DNA of 64,000 nt from Curtobacterium sp. MCSS17_007 (GTDB lineage: Bacteria; Actinomycetota; Actinomycetes; Actinomycetales; Microbacteriaceae), in assembly GCF_003234175.2 (NCBI RefSeq), contig NZ_CP126257.1, positions 1,798,001 through 1,862,000 on the forward strand, written 5' to 3'. Under the pieces are notes generated by a model that saw only the letters and a list, made by a program, of their open reading frames with translations, searched no databases and was not told where the DNA came from. Position numbers and translations under genes: made by a program. The number at the start of each line of letters is the position of its first letter. The first letter of the stretch is position 1. Positions 29,101-38,343 of this stretch are shown here, piece by piece.

Positions 29101-31947
29101 AACGATCCCGGTCGCACGGGCCCCGAGGGCGTCGACGACCGTGTAGCTGAACTCGTCCGTGCCTGCGGAGTAGTCACCGGCGTCGTACGTCAGCGCGTCG
29201 GCGGCGACGTCGCTGACCGAGCCCTTGTCCGGGTTGTCAGCGACACCCACGAGCTGCACCGAGTCACCGTCGGGGTCGATGCCGTTGAGCGGGACCGTGA
29301 CGCGCACCGCCTGCCCGGCGACCACGCGCGCGGTGACGGTCTCCGGGACGGGCGGGTTGTTCGTCGCTGCGTCCCGCTCGCGCACCGAGATCGAGACCGT
29401 GGCGTCGGCGTACTGACCGTCGGGGCCGGCGACCCGGTAGACGGCGGTGTGGTTGCCCGGGGTGTCCGGCGCCAGGTAGCGCAGCCGGTCGCCCGACACG
29501 AACAGCAGACCGCCGTCGCCCGGCACGTTCTGCACGAGGTCGGGGGCGAGCGTCAGGGGCTGGCCCTCCGGCTGGGTGTCGTTGGCGAGGACGTCGATCT
29601 CCGCCACGTCACCCACGCGCACCGTGGCGGAGTCCGCCTGCGCGACCGGGGGTTGGATCCGGTCGGGCTTGGGGATCTCGACCACGGTGATGGTGCCGGT
29701 GGCGGTGGCCAGACCGTTCGACTCGGTGTACCGGAACGACACGGGCCCATCGAGCGGTGCGGTCAGCGTGACGCGGACGACGTGCTGGTCGAGGACACTG
29801 GCCTGGACACCGCTCCCCCGCGGTGGCCCGTCGAGAGCCGTGACCATGAGCACCCCACCCGCCGGGTCGGTGTCGGTCGCGGTGACGTCGGTGTCCTTCG
29901 TCGACAGCGTGTTCACGAAGACGGTCTTCGGAGTGGTGATGGGCGGTGTCGAGGCGTCAGGCGGAGCGAGCACCGTGATGCGCACGACGCCGCTCGCGGT
30001 CTTCGTACCGTCGGTCACGGTGTACTCGAGCTGGTGGTCGCCCGCTCCGTCACCCTGCACCCGGAAGGTGCCCGCGTCGTAGGACGGGGTCACGATGAGA
30101 CCGGCCGCGGAGGACACGCTCGTCAGCGTCACGGTGCCGTTGCCGCCACGGACGTGCGCGAGTGGGTCCACCGTGAACGCCTTGCCGGCGTAGCCCTGCG
30201 TGGCGAACGGGTCCGCGTGCAGCGGGACGCGCCCCTGCTCCGCGACGCGGACGGTCATCGCCCCGCGACCGCGTTCGCGTCCGTCGCTCACGACGAGCTG
30301 GACGGCACGCTCGCCCGTCCGGCCGCTCGCGTTGCGGAAGTCGAGCAGGCCGTCGGGCGTGGTCGACACCTGGTCGCCGTCGGCCGATGCGGACTCGAGG
30401 TACACCGGGTCGCCGTCGGGGTCCACCCAGTCGGCGAGCACGTTCGTGACGACGTGGCCGTTCTGCACGACGTCGGCGGAGGTGCTGCGGACCTGACGCG
30501 GCGGCTCGTTCTCGGAGTCCGGACGGACGGTGACGCGCACCGTCGCGGAGTCCGAACCGCCGTTGCCGTCGGTGATCGTGTACGGGAAGGAGACCGTGCC
30601 CGCCGCCTCGGCCGCGAGGGTGATCTGCAGCCGTTGCCCGTCGCCGACCACGGCGACGCTCCCGGTGGCGTCGTCGATGCTGCCGACCTCGCTGATGACG
30701 AGCGGGTCGCCGTTCGGGTCGTGGTCGTTGAGCAGGACGGGGAGGCTCGTGGTCCGGCCCGGCCGTGCACCGAGGTCGTCGTCGACCGCCACCGGCGGCT
30801 TCTGGTCCTTGTCGACCTCGGGGTCGTCGTCCGAGACCCGCTCCTGCTGCCGCTCGTCGTCCTGCTCGACCAGGTCGGCCCAGTTGTCGATGACCTGCCC
30901 GCTGCGGTCGATGGCCCAGGACCGGCCGGACCGCGGGTCGTTCGCGACCACCGTCTCGCCGTTGTGCACGATCTGCAGGTCCCCCACGTCCGCGGTCCTG
31001 GCGAGCTGCTGCAGCGCCGAACCGCGACAGGAGTCCATGGCCTGGCCGCCACCCCACGCCGCGTACGTGCAGGACCCGACGACGGCAGGACGCGCCGCCC
31101 GCCCGGAGACCCGGAGCGCCGTGCGGTCGACCTGCCCGGACGCCGTCACGCGCACGAGTCCGGCGGTTCCGGCGACGACGACCTCGGACGAGCCGTCGGA
31201 GGAACGCTGCAGAGCGGGCGCGCTGCCCACCCGGTCCCCCAGGTCCACCGTGCTCCCGTCGACGGAGAGCTCGCCGGTCGTGCGGTCGAGCACGGCCACG
31301 TGCTCACCGAACGAGGCCACCTGGAAGTCGTGGTCGCGGTCGAAGCGGACGTTCCACCGTCGCTCGACGCTCAGGCCCGCGGCGGTGACGTCGACGAGCG
31401 CGGCCCGTCCCGTGCGCGGCGAGTACACCGCGACGTGCTCGTCGGAGGCGTCGAACACGGCGTCAGCCCCGAGGGTCAGGTCGGCCTTCGTCGCCGCGTC
31501 GAAGTCGGCGAGGTCCGCCGCGGGCGTCGCCCAGAGCTCGCCGGAGTCGCCGTTCCCGACGACCGCGGTCGCACCGGCGAAGAAGACCTGCGGTGAGCCG
31601 GCCGGCAGGGTCACGGCATCGCCGACGGTCGCGTCGGCGACGTCGATCTTCGCGATCGTGCCCTTCGTCCCGTCGACGCTGTAGACGTCCGCTCCGCGCT
31701 GCAGGACCGACAGGTCGTCGCTCGGGGTCTCGACCGCCGTGTTGAGTTCGAGCACGCCGGTGTTGGCCCGACCGACCGCACCGTACTCCGCGGAGGGGAC
31801 CCACACCGTCCCGTCGCCGAGGTCCACACGCTGCGTGTGGTACCCGCTGGACACCACGGCCGCGGTCGCCACGACGGCCCCCACCACCACGGAAGCACCG
31901 ACGGACACGGCCGCCGAGCGGTGCTTTGCGAGGAAGGCGCCGATCAC
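26116..31947 (-). CDS. giant cell-surface protein with cadherin-like/Ig-like repeats and FN3 domains
   Basis: 1943 aa. A short cytoplasmic tail and one membrane helix (about residues 9-35) are followed by a roughly 330-residue beta-rich region that resembles a propeller. A charged QDDERQQER linker leads to about ten Ig/cadherin-like repeats marked by LLNDHDPNGDPL-type motifs (to about residue 1530), then FN3-type domains to the C-terminus. It should sit in the membrane with most of the chain in the cell wall. GTG at 31945-31947 is chosen because it overlaps the kinase stop by 4 bp (GTGA), like other junctions here; an upstream GTG at 31971 is possible. The last 0.9 kb is lower in GC than the rest. 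Confidence 0.9.
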   Translation of the reverse strand: MIGAFLAKHRSAAVSVGASVVVGAVVATAAVVSSGYHTQRVDLGDGTVWVPSAEYGAVGRANTGVLELNTAVETPSDDLSVLQRGADVYSVDGTKGTIAKIDVADATVGDAVTLPAGSPQVFFAGATAVVGNGDSGELWATPAADLADFDAATKADLTLGADAVFDASDEHVAVYSPRTGRAALVDVTAAGLSVERRWNVRFDRDHDFQVASFGEHVAVLDRTTGELSVDGSTVDLGDRVGSAPALQRSSDGSSEVVVAGTAGLVRVTASGQVDRTALRVSGRAARPAVVGSCTYAAWGGGQAMDSCRGSALQQLARTADVGDLQIVHNGETVVANDPRSGRSWAIDRSGQVIDNWADLVEQDDERQQERVSDDDPEVDKDQKPPVAVDDDLGARPGRTTSLPVLLNDHDPNGDPLVISEVGSIDDATGSVAVVGDGQRLQITLAAEAAGTVSFPYTITDGNGGSDSATVRVTVRPDSENEPPRQVRSTSADVVQNGHVVTNVLADWVDPDGDPVYLESASADGDQVSTTPDGLLDFRNASGRTGERAVQLVVSDGRERGRGAMTVRVAEQGRVPLHADPFATQGYAGKAFTVDPLAHVRGGNGTVTLTSVSSAAGLIVTPSYDAGTFRVQGDGAGDHQLEYTVTDGTKTASGVVRITVLAPPDASTPPITTPKTVFVNTLSTKDTDVTATDTDPAGGVLMVTALDGPPRGSGVQASVLDQHVVRVTLTAPLDGPVSFRYTESNGLATATGTITVVEIPKPDRIQPPVAQADSATVRVGDVAEIDVLANDTQPEGQPLTLAPDLVQNVPGDGGLLFVSGDRLRYLAPDTPGNHTAVYRVAGPDGQYADATVSISVRERDAATNNPPVPETVTARVVAGQAVRVTVPLNGIDPDGDSVQLVGVADNPDKGSVSDVAADALTYDAGDYSAGTDEFSYTVVDALGARATGIVRIGITPRAEQAGNPIAQADHVTIRPGGSVTVRVLQNDSDPEGGQLRVTAADPTTSGVGAEVLHRSQVRVTPPRSATEGDFAVLYTVENPSGGSSTAFLTVTVDRDAAPLRPEVEDTTLDLQDVLRRQSVTVDVLRNVFFAEGSTSRLRVGVVDGYGDTASVTPDRRITVRLTDASQVIPFSVARSDHPDVVSYGFIHVPGFDDALPQVDRTAGVITVRSEATVRIPLDRYVVTANGRTAQITDRGTVKATHANGQDLVVDRSTLQFTSSKLYYGNASISFEVTDGSSANGGKGRVATLVLPIKVTPRSNQPPAFTGSVLDMQPGESRTIDLTKLTDYPYPDDLRELRYSVVSRPDAGTTATVQGQQLRISVAENARKGTTASIGIGVADDANAGRSGVVQVGVVGSTRPLVQPAADRAVVERGRSSTIDVLANDRPTNPFPDEPLRVVAIRGLSGGLPAGVSVTPSADRSRLQVSVSGTAKPVDAHLQYQVADATDDPDRYVWGDVTISVQDVPDAPGAPSRTGTFQGGRATLSWSAPQANNAPITGYRLQGTNGVAKDCGTSTVCTITGLDPTASYRFSVVARNAVGDSEPSVTSAPISADFVPAAPKGLRVVPSSVTPDQLDVSWSAVSTPNGGSAVTNYVVSVAGPGLATARNAGTATSVSFPGAQSGAEYTVTVSPRNAADRDGSPVQWNEASATGTAVGVPTAVSVGIPYTDASSGRTVVSVDHSPSDGQGAPIQSYVLVRVAGAVSCGPVAGGTEVDSTGPAGGTLRDQNVPDGSSASWVVVATNTFGFCSVSSATQSVTSYATPGEANAPDVRIVKTSEGVYQVQVDTRGVQSGTADHYRVRYNGGSWVDEPSTPTDALGYGTPVRVSVQGCRGPSDSYCGTASPASDPVTPVLTRPSAVQAEEGKPLSVTDPQNGGLVPTYVVEFDGEKLDDEQRPYTTTSVVPTNPLSPLVTTRVRITVMIGGQQDVYEYTAGPARTAPPPSSTG

Positions 31948-33353
31948 CCGGCGCCTCCGATCGTGCCGCACTGCTCAGCGCTCATCGCACCGGTCTTGCC
32001 GTCGCGGTTCACCGCCACGGTGATGCACTCCTCGGCACCGGACGTCCCGGAGACCACGAAGGTCGTCCCCGTCTGCTGTGTCGTGGCCCCGGCCGAGGTG
32101 ATCACGAAGGTGTCACCGGAACGGAGCCCGGGGTCCGTCCAGCTGAAGGACACCGAGTCGGCTCCGGCCTGCGCGCGGACGTCGGACACGGTCGGGATCG
32201 ACGCCGTGCCCGCCCGGCCCACCAGCAGGACCGCCACCACCGCGAGTGCCGCGACCACCACGGCCCCGGCCGAACCGATCCAGAGCAGGTTCGACCGACT
32301 GCGTCGTCGGGCGCGGGTCGCGGATCCGGTCCGGTGCACGGTGCCGACGCTCTGCACACCGACGGACGTCCCGCCCTGGACAGGACGTCGCCGCCGCCGT
32401 CGGGCGCCGACCCGCGACGGCGGCTGCAGTTCGCGCACGACCGTCCGCTCGGCGCCGGACGAGGGCGTGCTCACCGCCCAGGCCTCCACCGCGACGTCAG
32501 CGGGCGTCTGCGGGAGACCGAGCTCCGCCTCGACCTGCTGGAGACCGCGGACGAACTCCATGACGGTCGCAGGTCGAGCTGCGACCCGACGGGCCATCGC
32601 GGTCGCGAGCAGCCGCTCGAGCGAGGGCGGCACATCGGGCCGACCGGTCGGCTTCACGCCGCCCTTGTCGATGCGGTCCATGAGGTCGGCTGCGGAGTTC
32701 GCTCCACCGCGGATCTCGAAGGGGCTGCGGCCGGCGAGCAGTGACCAGACGGTCGCCGCGAGCGAGTAGACCTCTGACTGGACGGAGCCACGGGACTCGT
32801 CACCGAGCACCTCGGGCGCGGACCACGGGATGGACATGCCCACGGGCTCGTCGGGGTCGACGCTGCCGATCGTGGCCGCGATGCCGAAGTCCGACAGCAC
32901 GGGGGCGCCGTAGGCCGTGCGGAGGATGTTGGACGGCTTGACGTCCCGGTGCAGGACGCCCTCGCGGTGCGCGGTCTCGAGCGCGGACCCGATCCGGACG
33001 CCGATCGCCAACACCTCGGACACGGGCACCGGCTCGCGCCGGTAGCGCTCGCTGAGCGAGGACGAGCACAGCTCCATGACGAGGTACGGGCGCCCGTCGG
33101 GAGCGATGCTCGCCTGGAACACGGTGAGGATCGACGGGTGGGTGCTGAGCCGTGCCATCAGGTTGGCCTCGGCCTGGAACATCTGCCGCACCCGGTCGTC
33201 CACGACCTCGTCGAGCAGCACCTTCACCGCGACCTGGCGACGCGGCATGTCCTGCTCGTACAGGAAGACGTCGGCGAAGCCGCCCGAGCCGAGCACGTGC
33301 ACCGGGCTGAAACCCGCGATCACCGGCGGGTCGGACGGCAGGCGTCGGGCCAC
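31944..33353 (-). CDS. transmembrane Ser/Thr protein kinase
   Basis: 469 aa. Kinase domain at about residues 12-270: glycine loop LGSGGFADVF, Lys44 in VAVKVL, HRDVKPSN with Asp137, DFG at Asp155, and APE in SAPEVLGDES. The activation segment lacks the usual GT-x-x-Y and has few Thr/Ser, so autoactivation may differ from PknB. A juxtamembrane stretch contains ERTVVREL (Thr304) and is very basic. A helix at about 350-370 leads to a small extracellular FN3-like domain instead of PASTA repeats. GTG start with GGAGG. Its stop overlaps the Ig/FN3 gene. Related to the Pkb2-type kinases of PFNA clusters. Confidence 0.93.
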   Translation of the reverse strand: MARRLPSDPPVIAGFSPVHVLGSGGFADVFLYEQDMPRRQVAVKVLLDEVVDDRVRQMFQAEANLMARLSTHPSILTVFQASIAPDGRPYLVMELCSSSLSERYRREPVPVSEVLAIGVRIGSALETAHREGVLHRDVKPSNILRTAYGAPVLSDFGIAATIGSVDPDEPVGMSIPWSAPEVLGDESRGSVQSEVYSLAATVWSLLAGRSPFEIRGGANSAADLMDRIDKGGVKPTGRPDVPPSLERLLATAMARRVAARPATVMEFVRGLQQVEAELGLPQTPADVAVEAWAVSTPSSGAERTVVRELQPPSRVGARRRRRRPVQGGTSVGVQSVGTVHRTGSATRARRRSRSNLLWIGSAGAVVVAALAVVAVLLVGRAGTASIPTVSDVRAQAGADSVSFSWTDPGLRSGDTFVITSAGATTQQTGTTFVVSGTSGAEECITVAVNRDGKTGAMSAEQCGTIGGAG

Positions 33354-33487
33354 GTGCGTCCTCCCCTTCCCCGGCCGAGCGTCGGCCGTCCGTTCCTGGC
33401 GGCCAGGTCATTCTACGAAGCGCAGGGGCACGGCCGAGCGCACCGGGCGACGCTGTGGAGAGCCACCATCCCCCACTTCGGGGGGTG

Positions 33488-34309
33488 TCAGTGTCGTGGG
33501 AGCGTGTCCTCGACGTCGGCGTCGGCAGGAGCGCCGTCCACCTGGACGACGACGACGGTGACGTTGTCGCGACCACCGGCGACGACCGCGTCGCCGACCA
33601 GTCGCTCGGCGAGGGCCTGGGCGGAGGGGACGCGGGCGGCGATGCGGCCGATGCCGACGTCACCGAGCTCCTTCGTCAGCCCGTCCGAGCAGATGACGTA
33701 CCGGTCCCCGGCACGCAGCGGGAGCGTCCACCAGTCCGGCTCCGGCGGCTCGCCGAACCCGACGGCGCGCGTGATCACGTTGCTGTCCGGGTGCTGCTCG
33801 GCGTCCTCGGCCCGGAGCAGGCCCGCGTCGACCATCTCCTGCACCACGGAGTGGTCGACCGTCACGCGGTGGAGGGATCCACCCTCGATGCGGTAGGTCC
33901 GGGAGTCCCCGACGTTGAAGACGAGCGCGGCTGGTTGTCCCTGCCCGGCAACCAGCGCCACGCCGGTCACCGTGGTGCCCGCACCGAGCGCGTTCCCGCC
34001 GGCCGCTCGTTCGATGTCCGCGGTGGCCAGCAGCAGCGCCCGCTGGATCTGCTGGCGTGTGGTGAACGGGCCGTCGGACACCTGGTCGAGCCGCCGGACG
34101 ACGGCGTCACTCGCTCGGTCCCCCGCCAGGTGGCCGCCCATGCCGTCGGCGACGACGAAGAACGGTGCCCCGACGAGGTAGCTGTCCTCGTTGTGGTCGC
34201 GGCGCCTGCCGACGTCGGTCGCGGCGCCCCAGGAGAGCGTCAGGGGGGTGCCGTCGGCACCGGGGACGTCGATGGCGTGCTCGGTGGCAGCTCGGCCGAG
34301 TTCGGTCAC
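33488..34309 (-). CDS. PP2C-family Ser/Thr protein phosphatase
   Basis: 273 aa soluble phosphatase. Metal-binding motifs are complete: RDHNEDSYLV, VVADGMGGHLAGD, VFNVGDSRTYR, CSDGLTKEL and GGRDNVTVVVV. It should reverse phosphorylation by the neighbouring kinase. GTG start at 34307-34309 without a clear ribosome-binding site. It is 53 bp downstream of the FHA gene and 134 bp upstream of the kinase gene. Confidence 0.95.
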   Translation of the reverse strand: MTELGRAATEHAIDVPGADGTPLTLSWGAATDVGRRRDHNEDSYLVGAPFFVVADGMGGHLAGDRASDAVVRRLDQVSDGPFTTRQQIQRALLLATADIERAAGGNALGAGTTVTGVALVAGQGQPAALVFNVGDSRTYRIEGGSLHRVTVDHSVVQEMVDAGLLRAEDAEQHPDSNVITRAVGFGEPPEPDWWTLPLRAGDRYVICSDGLTKELGDVGIGRIAARVPSAQALAERLVGDAVVAGGRDNVTVVVVQVDGAPADADVEDTLPRH

Positions 34310-34362
34310 GGTTTCAGGGTCGCTCTCTGGAGGTCGGGGGGGCGTGCCGGTCGGTCGGTCCG

Positions 34363-35055
34363 TCAGGGGACCGAGGGGAACGGTGGGAGGACGTCGTCCG
34401 GTCCGACCCGGAGGTGCGGCGACAGGAACTCGATGACGTTGCCGTCACCGATCTCGACAACCGTACCCGTCAGGACGACCACCGACGCACCCGACGCCAT
34501 CCGGAACGGTGCGGCTCCGGGTGGGCGGACGACCGTGCCGTTGGTCGACCGGAGGTCGTCGACGACCGCGGCCTCACCCTCCGCGTGCACGAGCAGGTGT
34601 GACGACGAGACCTCGCCGTTCGGCGAGGAGACCGCGATCAGCAGCGGCTCCGCACCCGTGACCACCCGGGGCGACGCGGGTCTCCGGCCCACGACGACCG
34701 GGCGGTCCAGGCGGAGGACGCGTCCGCCGAGCCGGATCGACGGCACGCGGGCGCGCGCGGTCCCGACCGTCGGCGCGGGTGCCGCGGGGACGGGTCCGAC
34801 GCTGGCCCCGCGCACGACGGTGTCGCCGGAAGCGTCGGCCGCCACCGTGTCGAGCGTCGGCGCCGTGCGGGCGCGCGGACGGATGACGGTGTCGCCGAAC
34901 GGATCGCCGTCCACCGACACGGAGGTGCGTGGACGGACGACGGTGTCGTCGGGACCGGGTGCGGACCGGTCGTCGTCCCTGTGCGGCACCGGGCGCGGAC
35001 GCACCACCGTGTCGTCGACATCGTCCTCGCGCACCGGCTCTGCCTCCATGGTCAT
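34363..35055 (-). CDS. FHA-domain protein with DTVVR repeats
   Basis: 230 aa. The N-terminal 85 residues are disordered and acidic with four repeats of the form DTV(V/I)R at Thr16, Thr38, Thr56 and Thr79. The C-terminal FHA domain shows VGRRP, SSSHLL and RSTNGT, the residues that bind phosphothreonine. The ATG at 35053-35055 overlaps the stop of the upstream gene by 4 bp; ATG 35047-35049 has better spacing to GGTGGG. The repeated Thr sites next to a kinase and phosphatase suggest a multi-site phosphorylated adaptor, an inference. Confidence 0.9.
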   Translation of the reverse strand: MTMEAEPVREDDVDDTVVRPRPVPHRDDDRSAPGPDDTVVRPRTSVSVDGDPFGDTVIRPRARTAPTLDTVAADASGDTVVRGASVGPVPAAPAPTVGTARARVPSIRLGGRVLRLDRPVVVGRRPASPRVVTGAEPLLIAVSSPNGEVSSSHLLVHAEGEAAVVDDLRSTNGTVVRPPGAAPFRMASGASVVVLTGTVVEIGDGNVIEFLSPHLRVGPDDVLPPFPSVP

Positions 35056-35717
35056 CCCACCGTAGACGATCCGGTCCGCCCCGTGTGGCTCCCCCACCAC
35101 GCCGGCGCGTAGCCGGACCGCACGGCTCGGAGCACCAGCCAGGCGAGGGGGTCGTCGGACCGGGCGTCGAGCGCGTGCCGTGCACGCACCTCTGCCCGCG
35201 CAGACGAGCCGACCGCCCACGCGCACCACGATCCGAGGGCGAGTGCACCCGCCGCTCCGATCGCGACGTCACCCGGAGGTGCGCCGTCCGCCCGCCACGA
35301 GCGCCAGGCCGCCGCGCACCGGTCTCCGGCAACACGCAACCGGACCCGGTCCGGCGCCGGTCCGGAACCGCCGAGCGCGGGCGGGGTCGGGTCGCGGAAC
35401 GGGTCGAACGGCACCACACCCCGCGGGTCCGGACCGCGGGGGTCGGCCAGGAAACCGATCAACGCGAACCGGGTCGCGAGGGCGCCGCACGCCGTCACCA
35501 CGACGACGGCGCTCCGGCGGTCGACGCGGTCGGCGGGCTCCCCGGCCGACGACGATGCGACGAGGACCCCACACGCGGCCCGGAGGGTGACGGCTGCCGC
35601 GATCTCGCGGGGGTACCGCCCCGGGGTGGACGGGCGTGCCCGGCTCCTCTGGTCCGGGCTCGGCTGGTCCTGTGTGGTCTGGTCCGGTCTCGACTGATCG
35701 TGTCTCGCAGAGGTCAT
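35052..35717 (-). CDS. small protein of unknown function, first gene of the kinase/FHA cluster
   Basis: 221 aa from ATG 35715-35717. A polar N-terminus rich in Asp, Gln, Pro and Arg precedes an Ala/Val-rich half with hydrophobic stretches (TLRAACGVLVA, AVVVVTACGALATRFALIGFLA, AIGAAGALALGSWCAWAVG) that could be two or three membrane segments. I do not recognise a family. That its stop overlaps the FHA start by 4 bp (ATGA), as elsewhere in the operon, is the main reason to call it a real gene. A CACGAT sequence 7 nt before the ATG could be the operon's -10 box. Confidence 0.65.
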   Translation of the reverse strand: MTSARHDQSRPDQTTQDQPSPDQRSRARPSTPGRYPREIAAAVTLRAACGVLVASSSAGEPADRVDRRSAVVVVTACGALATRFALIGFLADPRGPDPRGVVPFDPFRDPTPPALGGSGPAPDRVRLRVAGDRCAAAWRSWRADGAPPGDVAIGAAGALALGSWCAWAVGSSARAEVRARHALDARSDDPLAWLVLRAVRSGYAPAWWGSHTGRTGSSTVG

Positions 35718-35807
35718 GCCCGAGATCGTGACGGACAGGCAGCCCGACGGATCGCAGAGCGCCGCCACCCTGTGCAGGATGGACGGCGAGGACCCTCCTG
35801 TGCAGGA

Positions 35808-36569
35808 TCAATCCCGCACGGCCTCAACGCTCTCCGCGACCAGGTCCCAGCCGTCCGCGGTCCGCTCGACGATCACGTCGTGCGACCGGGCCCACGCGAC
35901 GAGCTCGTCCATGTCGGCGATGTCGGCCGAGGTCCGGCCGAGCAGCGCGACGAGGCGCCCCTTCGCCGTCTTGTTCCAGTGGTTGAGCGCCCTGCGCCGC
36001 CCGCCGTCGTCGATGCTGACGACCCGGAGTGCCACCGCGTCGGGCACGGGGCCGAGGGCACGGTACCCCTCGGACCGCAGGTCGAGGACGAGACCGTCCG
36101 ACCGCGCTCCGAGCGCGCCGGACGCCGCCGACGGCCAGTGCTTCGCGAGCCGGAGCCCCCCGAGACGCGAGTCGTGCGACAGGCGGTAGGCCGGGATGCG
36201 GTCACCGGCACCGATGGGTCCGAACATCGCGGACTGGACCACGACGTGTGCAGACCACCAGCGACGGGTCGCCTCGTCCGCTCCCTCGACACGGAGCGGG
36301 TCGTACAGCACCCCGGTGTACCGCTCGATGGCCGGCATCGTCGGCGACGTCTCCAACTCGAGGTTCCGGAGGCGCTCCCCGATCGACTTCGGGCCGAGCT
36401 TCAGCGCCGTCCGCGCGGAGGACTCCTCGGAACTGACGGAGCGGGCCGCGGTGATCACCGCGGCCCGCTCGTCGGCCAGTTCCGGGAAGGACAGCGCACC
36501 CAGGTCGAGGGTCCGGGTCCGGTCCCCGCCCTCCCGCTTCGTCTCCGAGGGCGGGAGGAGGACGGTCAG
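35808..36569 (-). CDS. yaaA: YaaA-family peroxide stress protein, probable CTG start
   Basis: DUF328/UPF0246 family; Escherichia coli YaaA lowers free iron during peroxide stress. The N-terminal signature LLPPSETKREGG is conserved, as are GVLYDPL, SAMFGPIGAGDRIPAYR and LNHWNKTAKG. No ATG, GTG or TTG lies upstream of LLPPSETK in frame before the atpC coding end. The only candidates are CTG at 36567-36569 and CTG at 36576-36578, which overlaps the atpC stop as CTGA. Starting at the first conventional codon (GTG 36458) would remove the conserved N-terminus. It follows atpC directly and may be translated by reinitiation. Confidence 0.85.
   Translation of the reverse strand: MTVLLPPSETKREGGDRTRTLDLGALSFPELADERAAVITAARSVSSEESSARTALKLGPKSIGERLRNLELETSPTMPAIERYTGVLYDPLRVEGADEATRRWWSAHVVVQSAMFGPIGAGDRIPAYRLSHDSRLGGLRLAKHWPSAASGALGARSDGLVLDLRSEGYRALGPVPDAVALRVVSIDDGGRRRALNHWNKTAKGRLVALLGRTSADIADMDELVAWARSHDVIVERTADGWDLVAESVEAVRD
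36439..36470. repeat. 32-bp perfect palindrome inside yaaA
   Basis: Exact inverted repeat centred at 36454/36455, within codons for the ELADERAAVITAARS region. Could fold as an mRNA hairpin; no further evidence of function. Confidence 0.6.
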
Positions 36570-36574
36570 TCCGG

Positions 36575-36838
36575 TCAGGACGCCAGCGCGGCCTGCCGCG
36601 CCACGATCGTGACCGTGTCGTGCTCGACCGACAGGAAGCCGTCCTCGGCGTCCGCGGTCACCGTCGAGCCGTCGGCCCGGGTGATGCGGACCTGCCCCTG
36701 CGCGAGGGTGGCGAGCAGCGGCTCGTGCCCCGCGAGGATGCCGATCTGGCCCTCCGTCGTCCGTGCGACGACCATGGTGGCGTCGCCCGTCCAGACCTCG
36801 CGGTCCGCCGAGACGACGCTCACGGTGAGTGCCGCCAT
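36575..36838 (-). CDS. atpC: F1Fo ATP synthase epsilon subunit
   Basis: 87 aa, the short actinobacterial form lacking the C-terminal helical hairpin. The beta-barrel begins LTVSVVSADREVWTG and contains GILAGHEPLLATLAQG. It is part of the central stalk of F1. ATG at 36836-36838, one base after the atpD stop. Confidence 0.97.
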   Translation of the reverse strand: MAALTVSVVSADREVWTGDATMVVARTTEGQIGILAGHEPLLATLAQGQVRITRADGSTVTADAEDGFLSVEHDTVTIVARQAALAS

Positions 36839-36839
36839 G

Positions 36840-38342
<1,503 letters not shown>

Positions 38343-38343
<1 letters not shown>

